From: a virus
DNA length: 64,000 nucleotides
Direction: 5' to 3' (one strand)
Virus record (IMG/VR): IMGVR_UViG_3300042934_000619
Coordinates: 1 to 64,000 of that record
Shown piece after piece: positions 1 to 7,889 of this stretch. Each line of letters opens with the position of its first letter. Position 1 is the first letter of the stretch. The position numbers and the translations under genes were made by a program. The notes below the pieces were generated by a model, which did not search any database, was not told where the DNA came from, and worked only from the letters and a program-made list of their open reading frames with translations.

Positions 1-18
1 CCGTCACCTCAAGCCGAG

Positions 19-48
19 CACCCCGCCACCTCTCCCCGGCGGGGTGTT
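19..48 (+). terminator. Hairpin terminator of an upstream gene
   Basis: Nine-base perfect inverted repeat (19-27 with 38-46) followed by TTCCCTT. It closes transcription of whatever lies left of the window and precedes the first parS-like site. Confidence 0.5.
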
Positions 49-68
49 CCCTTGACCTGACGGCGCAA

Positions 69-84
69 TGTTCCACGTGAAACA
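69..84. promoter_or_regulatory. parS: parS-like site 1
   Basis: TGTTCCACGTGAAACA differs at one base from the perfect palindrome TGTTTCACGTGAAACA, the ParB-binding parS of Streptomyces and other bacteria. It lies 18 bases before the start of the gene at 103, just upstream of the AAAGGA ribosome-binding site. Confidence 0.75.
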
Positions 85-102
85 TCGACGAAAGGACACC
101 GC

Positions 103-312
103 ATGCCGGTGAAGGAATGGATCATCGAAGGCAAGTACACCAGCGGTCTCGGATCGGAGTGGGAGGAGATCGAAACCGTCACGGAGGAGGACACCGGCGG
201 ACCGGGCGACACCCTGAAGGGACACGAGTACGGCAAGTGGCTGGTCAACGAGTACCGCGTGGCGCACGTCCCTCACCCGGTGCGCATTCGCCCGAAGCGC
301 AGCACCGACTGA
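103..312 (+). CDS. Hypothetical protein, 69 aa
   Basis: Small protein with no domain I recognise. The ATG follows AAAGGACACCGC and a parS-like site. The middle is acidic (several Glu and Asp between residues 22 and 34) and the C terminus is basic. The next parS-like site begins 15 bases after the stop. Confidence 0.75.
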   Translation: MPVKEWIIEGKYTSGLGSEWEEIETVTEEDTGGPGDTLKGHEYGKWLVNEYRVAHVPHPVRIRPKRSTD

Positions 313-326
313 CCAAGATCACGGAA

Positions 327-342
327 TGTTCCACGTGAAACA
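327..342. promoter_or_regulatory. parS: parS-like site 2
   Basis: Same 16-mer as site 1 (one mismatch to the perfect palindrome), 21 bases upstream of the ATG at 364. Confidence 0.75.
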
Positions 343-363
343 TCGACCGAAGGAGACACACGC

Positions 364-849
364 ATGACCACACTGACCGAGCTGATCAAGCACGACAACG
401 TGCAGGCGCACTGGTTCTGGACGCACAGCGTCAGCACCGGACCGTACGACCAGTACGAGGTGTACGACGTCGTGTTCGTGCGGAACACCGACGAGACCGC
501 CCTCAACGGCGGCAACACCCGAACCACCCTGCACCTGCGAGGCATCAGCGATTGCACCGCCAACGGCATGAACAAGCACGGCGGGAAGCTGATCTACCCC
601 GACCCCGTCGAAACGCTGGCCCACGTGGTGGCCGACGCGCACATCGCGAACATGTACCGCACGTTCGCCGGATGGGCGGACGACCAGCGCGACATGAGCC
701 TCAGCTACCGGGAAGCGCTGGCTGACTTCGAGGACTGGGAGATCCATCGTGCCCGGCACGCGGAGATCTCACGCTGGCTCGGGCAGGAGGACAGCGACGC
801 TTACGACGAGTACGTGAAGGCGGCGCAGAAGTACGCCGCCGAGCACTGA
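364..849 (+). CDS. Hypothetical protein, 161 aa
   Basis: ATG preceded by GAAGGAGACACACGC. No recognised domain. The C-terminal third is charged and predicted mainly helical from composition, ending in a Lys/Ala-rich helix. The stop lies one base before parS-like site 3. The function is unknown. Confidence 0.8.
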   Translation: MTTLTELIKHDNVQAHWFWTHSVSTGPYDQYEVYDVVFVRNTDETALNGGNTRTTLHLRGISDCTANGMNKHGGKLIYPDPVETLAHVVADAHIANMYRTFAGWADDQRDMSLSYREALADFEDWEIHRARHAEISRWLGQEDSDAYDEYVKAAQKYAAEH

Positions 850-850
850 A

Positions 851-866
851 TGTTCCACGTGAAACA
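851..866. promoter_or_regulatory. parS: parS-like site 3
   Basis: TGTTCCACGTGAAACA again, immediately after a stop codon. A short hairpin (arms 887-893 and 899-905) separates it from site 4. Confidence 0.75.
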
Positions 867-924
867 TCGACGTGCCGTCGGCATCGCACCCCGCTCGCCG
901 GGGTGTGGTGCCGGAGCCATGCAT

Positions 925-940
925 GGTTCCACGTGAAACA
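925..940. promoter_or_regulatory. parS: parS-like site 4
   Basis: Carries the 14-base core GTTCCACGTGAAAC but with G in place of the first T. It sits 19 bases upstream of the GTG start at 960. Confidence 0.7.
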
Positions 941-959
941 TCGAGACAGGGGAGAGACC

Positions 960-1226
960 GTGAACAACCGTGTGCGCACCTACCTGATGGACGCCGACGG
1001 GCCGCCTGTCCTGCGAGTGATCCTGCCCGGCGGAGTCGGCACCGTGGAGATCGAGACCGGCCTGACCACCGCCGACGGCAGGCCGCGCGTGCGGGTCGAC
1101 GTCACCTCCGACACCACCCGCTACGGACCGGCCACCGACGGCAACTCCTACGCCGTGACCAACGGCGACCCCGGACCGGGCGTCGTGTTCGTGACGGGGG
1201 AGCAGCCGGGGCAGGAGCAGCCATGA
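960..1226 (+). CDS. Hypothetical protein, 88 aa
   Basis: The GTG start is chosen because it follows GGGGAGAGACC; longer readings upstream would run through the parS-like site. The sequence is rich in Thr, Val and Gly and probably beta-structured. It resembles the protein at 11996-12304 (both contain a G-V-G/I-x-V-H/E-I-x-T-G motif followed by a V-x-V-x-S segment), so the two may be paralogues. Overlaps the next gene by 4 bases. Confidence 0.75.
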   Translation: MNNRVRTYLMDADGPPVLRVILPGGVGTVEIETGLTTADGRPRVRVDVTSDTTRYGPATDGNSYAVTNGDPGPGVVFVTGEQPGQEQP

Positions 1227-1402
1227 GCTACCGATGGTGCCGACGCTGCGCACAGGGCAAGTGCAGCAGACTGCGCCACTGGCGCATGCGCTGCCGCCTG
1301 TGCGATCGGTTCAAGGTGTTCAGGGGTCCGGCGTGTGCACCCTGCCGCATCGACGCCCGACGCCTGGTCGCTGATCTCTTCAGCGACCGTTGTTCCACGT
1401 GA
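1223..1402 (+). CDS. Small basic zinc-ribbon-like protein, 59 aa
   Basis: ATGA overlap with the preceding gene. CxxC pairs at residues 6/9, 24/27 and 38/41, with many Arg, suggest a zinc-binding, possibly nucleic-acid-binding protein. The last three sense codons and the TGA stop lie inside parS-like site 5, so the coding sequence uses the binding site as its C terminus. Confidence 0.65.
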   Translation: MSYRWCRRCAQGKCSRLRHWRMRCRLCDRFKVFRGPACAPCRIDARRLVADLFSDRCST

Positions 1403-1406
1403 AACA
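1391..1406. promoter_or_regulatory. parS: parS-like site 5
   Basis: TGTTCCACGTGAAACA overlapping the end of the zinc-ribbon gene and 18 bases upstream of the ATG at 1425. Confidence 0.75.
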
Positions 1407-1424
1407 TCGAGACAGGAGACACGC

Positions 1425-1697
1425 ATGCCGAAGTTCGACGTGACCGACCACTCAATCAGCTACCGGCCGACCACCCTGCGCCCCTACGTGAGCGGGTACA
1501 ACGCCACGTGGGGCCTGAGCGTCAACGGCAAGCCGATCGGCACCGTGTGGGAGACCGAGGACGACAAGTACGCCGGGCAGATCCAGGGCACGACCTCCGA
1601 CGGCCAGCACCGGGGGTACACCTGCCCGCGCCTGCCGTCCCGCGAGTCCGTGATCGAGCGGCTTGAGGAGATGGCCGAGCGCATCGGCATCGCCTGA
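1425..1697 (+). CDS. Hypothetical protein, 90 aa
   Basis: ATG preceded by GACAGGAGACACGC. No domain recognised. Aromatic- and Gly-rich N-terminal two thirds followed by a charged helix (residues 70-88). Its stop codon lies directly before the perfect parS palindrome. Confidence 0.75.
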   Translation: MPKFDVTDHSISYRPTTLRPYVSGYNATWGLSVNGKPIGTVWETEDDKYAGQIQGTTSDGQHRGYTCPRLPSRESVIERLEEMAERIGIA

Positions 1698-1698
1698 C

Positions 1699-1714
1699 TG
1701 TTTCACGTGAAACA
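1699..1714. promoter_or_regulatory. parS: parS-like site 6, perfect palindrome
   Basis: TGTTTCACGTGAAACA is the exact consensus bacterial parS. It lies 11 bases before the ATG at 1726, next to the GAGAGGAG ribosome-binding site. Confidence 0.85.
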
Positions 1715-1725
1715 TTGAGAGGAGC

Positions 1726-2007
1726 ATGACAATGCCGACCTACGGTGGCACCCCCGTCCTCACCCCTGACCAGGCCGAACACGCACAACGCGTGGCCAAC
1801 GACTGGTTCAAGGCGCAGGGGTTCGAAGACACCGAACTGCCCGCCATGTACCAGCCCGGACACGAGGGCCCCATGTGGGTGCTCTCCCTCGAAGGCGGGC
1901 CCGAAGACTGGCCGATCCTCCTGTCCCACGACGACACCGTGACGTGGCCCGACGGCATGTACGTCGAACCGGTCACCCACTGGTGCCTCGGCCTGTACCC
2001 GGCCTGA
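1726..2007 (+). CDS. Hypothetical protein, 93 aa
   Basis: Start at ATG 1726 (a second ATG two codons later is possible), both after GAGAGGAGC. Acidic, Trp- and Pro-rich, no recognised domain. Confidence 0.75.
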   Translation: MTMPTYGGTPVLTPDQAEHAQRVANDWFKAQGFEDTELPAMYQPGHEGPMWVLSLEGGPEDWPILLSHDDTVTWPDGMYVEPVTHWCLGLYPA

Positions 2008-2010
2008 CCG

Positions 2011-2232
2011 ATGACGTTCGCATTCGGCCAGCGCATCCGCACAACCATTGACGCAGGCGGCGTCATCACCCCGTTCGTGCCGGTCGGATCGTTCGGCACC
2101 GTCATCTACCCGATCGACGACGCGGGTGACATCGGCGTACTCATGGACGGCGACTCATCCGGTGCAACACACGCCTACGGAGAGGACGAAATCACCGTGA
2201 TCGCCGACGCCCCCGACTGGCTCCGCGACTGA
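2011..2232 (+). CDS. Hypothetical protein, 73 aa, SH3-barrel-like composition
   Basis: Begins 4 bases after the previous stop, so probably translated by coupling. A V-G-S-F-G-T-V motif and alternating hydrophobic pattern with many Asp suggest a small beta barrel. This is an impression from the pattern, not a domain assignment. Confidence 0.7.
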   Translation: MTFAFGQRIRTTIDAGGVITPFVPVGSFGTVIYPIDDAGDIGVLMDGDSSGATHAYGEDEITVIADAPDWLRD

Positions 2233-2233
2233 A

Positions 2234-2249
2234 CGTTCCACGTGAAACA
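2234..2249. promoter_or_regulatory. parS: parS-like site 7
   Basis: CGTTCCACGTGAAACA: full 14-base core, first base C. Followed by an 8-base-pair stem-loop (2257-2264 with 2270-2277) in the leader of the gene at 2306. It is the last copy I find in the window. Confidence 0.7.
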
Positions 2250-2305
2250 TCGAGGACACCGGCCACTAAGGTCGGTGCCCTCACCCGACAAGAAAGGACA
2301 CGACA

Positions 2306-2563
2306 GTGCGCAGCATCCGCATCGAGACCCGCACCCTGCCCCCGACCGAAACGAAGGACAAGCGCGTCCGCGTCCGCTCGCAGGACGGCACCGTGGCCGA
2401 CTACCCGTGGGACCACAGGTACGACGCCCACGAGGTGCACTACTTCGCCGCCCGCAAGGTCGCCGTCATGGAGAACCCCAACCAGGAGATCACCGTGGTC
2501 AAGTCCGCCGACGCGGACATGGGCTACGTCTTCCTCGCCGTCATCGGGCGGGTCGCACAGTGA
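2306..2563 (+). CDS. Hypothetical protein, 85 aa
   Basis: GTG start after AAGAAAGGACACGACA. No recognised domain; mixed alpha/beta pattern. Overlaps the next GTG start by 4 bases. Confidence 0.75.
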   Translation: MRSIRIETRTLPPTETKDKRVRVRSQDGTVADYPWDHRYDAHEVHYFAARKVAVMENPNQEITVVKSADADMGYVFLAVIGRVAQ

Positions 2564-2856
2564 CCGACCACGAGATCCAGGTCGACTACGTCGTCAACTA
2601 CCAGAAGGTGGGCGACCTCACCTGGTACGGGTTCACCAACACCAGCGACGTGTTCGAGCACGCCCGGGAGTACGGCCCGTGGAACTCGACCACCGACCTG
2701 GCCGAGGCGCAGGCCGCAGCGCAGGGGCTGATCGAACGGACCGTGTTCACCGACTCCCGGCCCAAGTACCAGTACCAGATCGCCGCCGCACAGGTCGTAC
2801 AGGTGATCTCGTCCGGCGGCGTGATCATCACCTTCGGCAAGCCGCAGGAGGGGTGA
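2560..2856 (+). CDS. Hypothetical protein, 98 aa
   Basis: GTGA overlap with the preceding gene. Acidic; contains a helical A-E-A-Q-A-A-A-Q segment near residue 50. No domain recognised. Confidence 0.75.
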   Translation: MTDHEIQVDYVVNYQKVGDLTWYGFTNTSDVFEHAREYGPWNSTTDLAEAQAAAQGLIERTVFTDSRPKYQYQIAAAQVVQVISSGGVIITFGKPQEG

Positions 2857-2907
2857 CGAACCGGCCCGAGGGTGGGGACCCGACAACGACAACCGAAGGA
2901 GACAACC

Positions 2908-3126
2908 ATGAACCAGGGACCGTACGAGTACGGCGGAACGTGGAAGCACAAGACCACCCAGCGCACAGTGCGCATCCTGACCTCCATCGAGGACACGTCG
3001 GGACTGGTGGTCGGCTTCCCCGAAGGGACCGCGTTCGTCGTCACCGCCTGCCCCCTGTTCGGCATCGACACCATCGAGGTCAGCACCTTCACGGAGTGGT
3101 TCGAGAAGGTCGAGGCGACGTCGTGA
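2908..3126 (+). CDS. Hypothetical protein, 72 aa
   Basis: ATG after CGAAGGAGACAACC. Begins with a short polar stretch, then a predicted small beta fold (Y-G-G-T-W-K-H near the start). Overlaps the next gene by 4 bases. Confidence 0.75.
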   Translation: MNQGPYEYGGTWKHKTTQRTVRILTSIEDTSGLVVGFPEGTAFVVTACPLFGIDTIEVSTFTEWFEKVEATS

Positions 3127-3344
3127 CGCAGCAGATCATGGACACCTGCGAGGGCGCAGCCTGGCGCGTGCAGCTCGATGGCATGCTCCGCACCCTCGAA
3201 CCGCTGGAACAGGCCGCCATCGAGGCACGGGACGACAGCGTGATTGTCCTCCTCAACCACCTGCGCCTGGCACGGGAGGCTGCCGTGTCCATCGAGGACC
3301 GGGCCCCGTTGCAGTACAAGGGGGTGAAGCTGACCCGAGACTGA
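3123..3344 (+). CDS. Hypothetical helical protein, 73 aa
   Basis: GTGA overlap with the gene before it. Leu-, Glu- and Ala-rich and probably all helical. No domain recognised. Confidence 0.7.
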   Translation: MTQQIMDTCEGAAWRVQLDGMLRTLEPLEQAAIEARDDSVIVLLNHLRLAREAAVSIEDRAPLQYKGVKLTRD

Positions 3345-3376
3345 CGCACGACAGCACGACAACCGAAGGAGACAGC

Positions 3377-3505
3377 ATGGCCGACAAGCGGCGACCGGCG
3401 AACCGTCCGAAGGGACGCCGGGCAGCGATCACGGACGGGTTCTACCGTCGCATGATCGCCAACCCTGACCGCCGGATCCCGTTCGTTCTGGTCGAGCGGG
3501 CCTAG
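3377..3505 (+). CDS. Small basic protein, 42 aa
   Basis: ATG after CGAAGGAGACAGC, the strong ribosome-binding pattern of this phage. Strongly basic (over ten Arg/Lys in 42 residues). Its stop overlaps the convergent gene's stop by a few bases. Function unknown. Confidence 0.6.
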   Translation: MADKRRPANRPKGRRAAITDGFYRRMIANPDRRIPFVLVERA

Positions 3506-3813
3506 TCGGAGGCGGACGTGTCCCTGGTGATCTGCTTGATCAGTGGGGGCACGCCCGGACCACGCCGCACCTCGATATACCCGATGGTGTGCGCCTTGAT
3601 CGGCTTGCGTGTCCGGCCATCCTGTGCCACGCCCGCATGCGGGTCGTCCTCCAACCACCACACGGTGAGCTTGAGGTTGCCCCTGTTGTTGCGCCTGGCC
3701 CGAGTCACTGCCGCCCGTGTCCACCTGTCGACCGGGTTGCGGCGGGCCAGAACGATCTCCCCTATGTCCGGAGAGAAGGTGAGAGGAACTCCGCTGTATC
3801 CCTTGATGATCAT
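3502..3813 (-). CDS. Hypothetical protein, 103 aa
   Basis: The lone minus-strand gene in this part. The start (M-I-I-K-G-Y) is chosen because AGGAGGT lies just upstream on the minus strand. The sequence has a beta-rich pattern with several basic clusters and no recognised domain. It is divergent from the gene at 4001 across an AT-rich gap, so it could be separately regulated. Confidence 0.7.
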   Translation of the reverse strand: MIIKGYSGVPLTFSPDIGEIVLARRNPVDRWTRAAVTRARRNNRGNLKLTVWWLEDDPHAGVAQDGRTRKPIKAHTIGYIEVRRGPGVPPLIKQITRDTSASD

Positions 3814-4000
3814 GGTCCCACCTCCTATATAGACGTGCCGGAAGCATCGCACATCGTGCGCCCTGCCTCTAGAAGCGGGGACTGTCTCCGGATTTCCATG
3901 ATCATTTTTGCTATAACCGTGATGCTTAGTATCCCAAATACGAACAATGTCTTTTGTTCCGAACGGGAACAAAGTCCCCGCCTGAATGAGAGGTCCGTCC
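3814..4000. promoter_or_regulatory. AT-rich divergent intergenic region with operator-like repeat
   Basis: About 190 bases between divergent genes, clearly more AT-rich than its surroundings around 3895-3960. An 8-base perfect inverted repeat, TTTGTTCC (3953-3960) and GGAACAAA (3966-3973), lies 28 bases before the start at 4001 and could be an operator. TATAAC at 3912-3917 is a possible -10. I cannot define a complete promoter. Confidence 0.45.
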
Positions 4001-4609
4001 ATGTACGTCCTGGTTTTCACCCTGCCTCCGGTCAACGGTGCCGCCTTCGGCAAGGCGGCGGTGTTCGACCCGTGCCCTGAGCGAAGGAACCTGCACACTC
4101 TGGCGTACCGGGCACTGCGCAAGCACAACCCTCACATGGACATGGGTACGGCCAGCCGGTACGCCGAGCAGATCACGCGGAAGGACACGGGGACCGAGTG
4201 CGTCGAGACGAGCACGGGGATCACCTTCCGCATCGACACCGAGGACAAGGCACCGAACGCCTGCCCCTGCTGCGGTCGGCTGGTCAAGTGGGGTGATCAC
4301 GCCTTCGCCGGTAGCGACGACGCCTACTGCGACGGCTGCTACACCTGGGGCGACGACGCCAAGATCAGCTGCGACCCGAACCACACGGCGCACGCCAACC
4401 CGTGGACCACCGACACCGCCGATGCCCGCTTCTGCATGGAGGTGATCATCGACCGGGGTGACGAGACGGACAGCGATTACCGCTACGCCATCACCGACGA
4501 CCACGAGATGTGGGACGACGACGAGGACAACGCGCTGATCGCCTGGCCCGGCCTGACCCGTGACCAGATCATCGAGGTCACCATCACCGAGATCGACAAG
4601 GAGAGCTGA
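4001..4609 (+). CDS. Zinc-ribbon hypothetical protein, 202 aa
   Basis: ATG 4001 is favoured over an ATG 15 bases upstream because GAGAGG lies at the right distance. Central C-P-C-C-G and C-D-G-C motifs (about residues 86-112) form a zinc-ribbon pattern; the C-terminal part is very acidic (a run of Asp/Glu near residue 170). Head of a run of plus-strand genes joined by TGATCATG or TGACCATG junctions. Role unknown. Confidence 0.8.
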   Translation: MYVLVFTLPPVNGAAFGKAAVFDPCPERRNLHTLAYRALRKHNPHMDMGTASRYAEQITRKDTGTECVETSTGITFRIDTEDKAPNACPCCGRLVKWGDHAFAGSDDAYCDGCYTWGDDAKISCDPNHTAHANPWTTDTADARFCMEVIIDRGDETDSDYRYAITDDHEMWDDDEDNALIAWPGLTRDQIIEVTITEIDKES

Positions 4610-4611
4610 TC

Positions 4612-4833
4612 ATGGCCACCACGACGGACGAGATGGCTCGTTCCCTTCTGGAGCACATCAAGAACGAACACGCTGCTGAACTCGCACTCACGCAGCACAG
4701 GGTGGCGGCGGTACTCGGCTACCTGGAAGGCATCACCAACCCCACGCCTCCGGCGATCGACGCTGTCCGGTCGATCCTGACCGGCAAGTGGGACTCCGTT
4801 CTCGACTCGTTCACCCTGCCCAAGGAGAACTGA
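4612..4833 (+). CDS. Hypothetical protein, 73 aa
   Basis: Starts in an AAGGAGAGCTGATCATG junction. Predicted helical throughout; no domain recognised. Confidence 0.75.
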   Translation: MATTTDEMARSLLEHIKNEHAAELALTQHRVAAVLGYLEGITNPTPPAIDAVRSILTGKWDSVLDSFTLPKEN

Positions 4834-4835
4834 CC

Positions 4836-5297
4836 ATGAGCATGCAGCCCGGCGAACTGATCAACGGCGACGACGTGGCGCCCTACCCGATCCGGCACTT
4901 CCTCGACCGTGAGGAGGGCTACCCCAACACGCGTCTGCTGATCACTCCCGACACTCCGTACGCCTGGGCGATCGTCGCCCGGCAGGTGAGCGGGTGGCGG
5001 TGTCTGGCCACGGGCGAGATGCCCGACGCCCCGAACACGAACACGGTGGCGGCCACCCTGACCGTGTACTTCGGGACCGGCCACGACTACCTGCCCCGTG
5101 ACCAGTTCGCCCTGACGGGACCGGACAATCTGGACATCCACCTGCTCCGCACGGTCGGCGAACCCGCCACCTACTGCGACACGAACGCCCCCAACCCGTA
5201 CGTGTACGAGCGTGGCCGGTACTTCCAGCACTGCACGACGTGCACCACCAACTACCGCGCCGAGCACTTCGGCCGTCACCCCTTCGAGGAGCACTGA
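4836..5297 (+). CDS. Hypothetical protein, 153 aa
   Basis: Starts in AAGGAGAACTGACCATG. C-terminal Cys cluster (C-D-T near residue 113 and C-T-T-C near 137) may bind zinc. Beta-rich pattern in the middle. Function unknown. Confidence 0.75.
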   Translation: MSMQPGELINGDDVAPYPIRHFLDREEGYPNTRLLITPDTPYAWAIVARQVSGWRCLATGEMPDAPNTNTVAATLTVYFGTGHDYLPRDQFALTGPDNLDIHLLRTVGEPATYCDTNAPNPYVYERGRYFQHCTTCTTNYRAEHFGRHPFEEH

Positions 5298-5299
5298 TC

Positions 5300-5608
5300 A
5301 TGACCGACACCACGATCACCACGCACACCGCCACGGACGGCTCGGTCTACCTGCGCACGCAGCACGGTCGGACGCCGGAGGAGATCGCCGAGTCCCTGCG
5401 TCCGTACATCGGCCGCTTCGCCCGGTTCTACCCGCCCAACATGTACGGGCACATCAACCCGCACCGGTCCACCCGTGGGTGGATCCGGTCCATCGACGGC
5501 ACCCGCGTGACCGTCTACGTGCCCGCCCTCGGCTACACCGGAGAGGTCGACGCGGGCGAGGCGTTCGGTTCCTACTGCACGGTGATCGACCCGAAGAAGG
5601 AGAACTGA
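5300..5608 (+). CDS. Hypothetical protein, 102 aa
   Basis: Starts in GAGGAGCACTGATCATG. The second half has alternating hydrophobic residues (R-V-T-V-Y-V-P) suggesting a small beta barrel. No domain assigned. Confidence 0.75.
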   Translation: MTDTTITTHTATDGSVYLRTQHGRTPEEIAESLRPYIGRFARFYPPNMYGHINPHRSTRGWIRSIDGTRVTVYVPALGYTGEVDAGEAFGSYCTVIDPKKEN

Positions 5609-5610
5609 TC

Positions 5611-6048
5611 ATGACCATCAGCTACAGCATCGAGCTGCACGAGATCACCGACCTGACCTGGCCGATGTGGGAGTCGTGCGGCATCGAGTGCCCCGCCATG
5701 ATCGGCGGCACCTGCCCCCGTGAGATCCGAGACCAGCGCACGGGCGGGTTCCTGACCTGCCCCGGCAACTCCTCCAAGTTCACGAACGCCGCTTCCGAGG
5801 TGGTCCACTCCTGGACGCTCGACTCGGGGCAGTCCGACGAGTGCGGCAACTCGGTCGACGGGGACTGCTGGTTCGCCCTGTTCAGGAACCCCGACGCCGG
5901 TACGTTCGACGGTCCGATGGGGGCGGGCGTGATCCTGTGCGAGACCTCGATGGGGTTCGTGCAGGCGACCCGCTTCACCACCATGGAGGAGCTGACGCGG
6001 GACTGGGCCAAGATCCAGGCCGAGTACGAGGACGACGAGGAGATCTGA
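5611..6048 (+). CDS. Hypothetical protein, 145 aa, Cys-rich
   Basis: Starts in AAGGAGAACTGATCATG. Seven or more Cys spread through the protein (C-G-I-E-C, C-P, C-P-G, C-G-N, C-W), so metal binding or disulfides are possible. Acidic C terminus. No family recognised. Confidence 0.75.
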   Translation: MTISYSIELHEITDLTWPMWESCGIECPAMIGGTCPREIRDQRTGGFLTCPGNSSKFTNAASEVVHSWTLDSGQSDECGNSVDGDCWFALFRNPDAGTFDGPMGAGVILCETSMGFVQATRFTTMEELTRDWAKIQAEYEDDEEI

Positions 6049-6050
6049 TC

Positions 6051-6647
6051 ATGAACGAGATCATCGAGGCGCACGGCAGGTACCGGGTGTACTTGAAGAT
6101 GGAGCCGGACTCCTACGACTTCAACCCTCGCACGTGGGACGACACCCCCCTGGCCAACGTCATCACCCCCACGCAGCAGCGGTACATCGACATCGACGAG
6201 GACGGCGGCCCGCTCCAGTACGGGTGGGACTACTACTCCACGCGCGCACTGGACTGCATCCGACGGACGGGCGCCGAGGACTTGTTCGTCCGCTGGGCGA
6301 AGATCTTCCACGGCGTGACGGTGATCGAGGACCGCCCGTACGACGGGGCCTGGGCCTTCTGGTACCTGATGCCGGACAAGGCGGCGGAGACCACGTGGTC
6401 GCCGGAGAAGCTGATCAACTTCGAGATCAAGCGCTACCGGGACTGGGCGCAGGGTGAGGTGTACGCCTACGTCATCGAGCGGTCGGTGAAGTGGGTCCCG
6501 GAGGAGGGGCAGGAGTTCGACGACGACGAGTCGACGCCGGAAACCATGATCACGTGGGAGACGGCCGACTCGTGCGGCGGATACATCGGCTACGACGAGG
6601 CCGAGAAGGCGGCGCTCGAAGCGTTCGCTGACTACAAGGAGGACTGA
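6051..6647 (+). CDS. Hypothetical protein, 198 aa
   Basis: Starts in GAGGAGATCTGATCATG. Acidic, rich in Trp and Tyr, and probably globular. Residues 155-170 are Asp/Glu-rich. No recognised domain. Confidence 0.75.
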   Translation: MNEIIEAHGRYRVYLKMEPDSYDFNPRTWDDTPLANVITPTQQRYIDIDEDGGPLQYGWDYYSTRALDCIRRTGAEDLFVRWAKIFHGVTVIEDRPYDGAWAFWYLMPDKAAETTWSPEKLINFEIKRYRDWAQGEVYAYVIERSVKWVPEEGQEFDDDESTPETMITWETADSCGGYIGYDEAEKAALEAFADYKED

Positions 6648-6649
6648 GC

Positions 6650-6859
6650 ATGCGGGACACCGGACCGACCAAGTGCCAGAGCAAGGTGCACGACAACAAC
6701 CCGCCCGCCGCAGAGGGGACGTTCGATCTGTCCTGGCCGGTACTCGACGCCGACGCCGACGTGAAGCGGACTGCCTCAACGGTGAAGCGCCTGTGCCACG
6801 CCTGCCTGGACACCTTCCGATCGCACGGCGGGACCGCCTTCTACCACCGCTTCAACTGA
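6650..6859 (+). CDS. Hypothetical protein, 69 aa
   Basis: Two bases after the previous stop, GGAGGACTGAGCATG junction. C-H-A-C near residue 49 together with Cys 9 could bind a metal. No family recognised. Confidence 0.7.
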   Translation: MRDTGPTKCQSKVHDNNPPAAEGTFDLSWPVLDADADVKRTASTVKRLCHACLDTFRSHGGTAFYHRFN

Positions 6860-6879
6860 CCGAGACAGGAGGGCTGATC

Positions 6880-7683
6880 ATGCGCACCTACCGCAACCCG
6901 ATGATGGACCGGCCGATCACCGACCTGATGGGGTTCGACCACGTGGTCGCCGTCATGCCGGACGGCCGGGTGATCGACACCGACGAGGGCTTCAACCACC
7001 TGGACGTGCACGCCCCGGAGGTGGTGATCGACTACGACGGGCCGTTTGCCGAGGCGCAGATCTCCAAGGAGCACGACGACGCCATGGTGGAGAACCTGCG
7101 GGAGCAGGGGTGGGAAGTGCTGTCCGGCTACTCGGGGCAGTACCAGTACGCCGGTCCGATCATGCACGCTTCGGAGTTCATCGGCGGCGGGCTGGAGGAA
7201 CGCATCCGTGAGGAGCCGGGCTACTGGGTGGCGCTGACGGTGGACATCCACCCGAGCGAGGACGACCCGGAGCACGAGGAGAACGGCGGAAGCGGGGAGT
7301 CGGACTACGTCGGGTGGATCGTGGCCCGCAAGATCGGCAGCGAGGACGAGATCGACGCGCGTACGGGATGGATCGCCGAGGATCTGGCGACCTGGCACTT
7401 CGACCCGGAGTGCACCCGCCGTCCGATGCGGGACGAGGACGCCGCCATGAGTGATGTGCAGGTGTTCTACAAGGGTGACAGCGAGGACGCCGCCCGCCTG
7501 CGCCTGTCCACGTACTGGATCGAGTGCGCGCACATGAACCACGTCAGGATGGGCGGTGAGGACGCCGTCTACCTGGACGCCGCCGACAAGATCGTGCAGG
7601 ACGGTGAGGTCTACAGCATCAAGCCCACCTACCGCACCGGACGGGTGCGGGCGTTCCTCAAGCCGAAGGAGACCAGCAAGTGA
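6880..7683 (+). CDS. Hypothetical protein, 267 aa
   Basis: ATG in an AGGAGGGCTGATCATG context. Acidic and without a recognised domain. It shares an overall layout with the 373-residue protein two genes downstream (both have an early V-V-A/D-x-x-P-x-G region and end in a Y-R-x-G/T segment), but I cannot show homology. Overlaps the next gene by 4 bases. Confidence 0.75.
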   Translation: MRTYRNPMMDRPITDLMGFDHVVAVMPDGRVIDTDEGFNHLDVHAPEVVIDYDGPFAEAQISKEHDDAMVENLREQGWEVLSGYSGQYQYAGPIMHASEFIGGGLEERIREEPGYWVALTVDIHPSEDDPEHEENGGSGESDYVGWIVARKIGSEDEIDARTGWIAEDLATWHFDPECTRRPMRDEDAAMSDVQVFYKGDSEDAARLRLSTYWIECAHMNHVRMGGEDAVYLDAADKIVQDGEVYSIKPTYRTGRVRAFLKPKETSK

Positions 7684-7868
7684 TCGTCAACATCATCCGC
7701 AACGCACACCCGGACCAGATCGTGCACGCCATCGTCTGGACGGCCGACAACCTGCACGTCCCGCCCAGCCTGGTCAGCTACGAGGTGGCCGTGGCGTACG
7801 TGTGCAAGCACTTCGCCGCCGGTCAGCTCACCGGCTGGGACGGGTTCATCGAGGACATCGGGCTCTGA
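7680..7868 (+). CDS. Hypothetical protein, 62 aa
   Basis: GTGA overlap with the preceding gene. Predicted two or three helices; resembles small phage proteins with a V-A-Y-V-C-K-H-F motif but no function is known to me. Confidence 0.65.
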   Translation: MIVNIIRNAHPDQIVHAIVWTADNLHVPPSLVSYEVAVAYVCKHFAAGQLTGWDGFIEDIGL

Positions 7869-7889
7869 CAACCGAAGGAGACGGACGAC

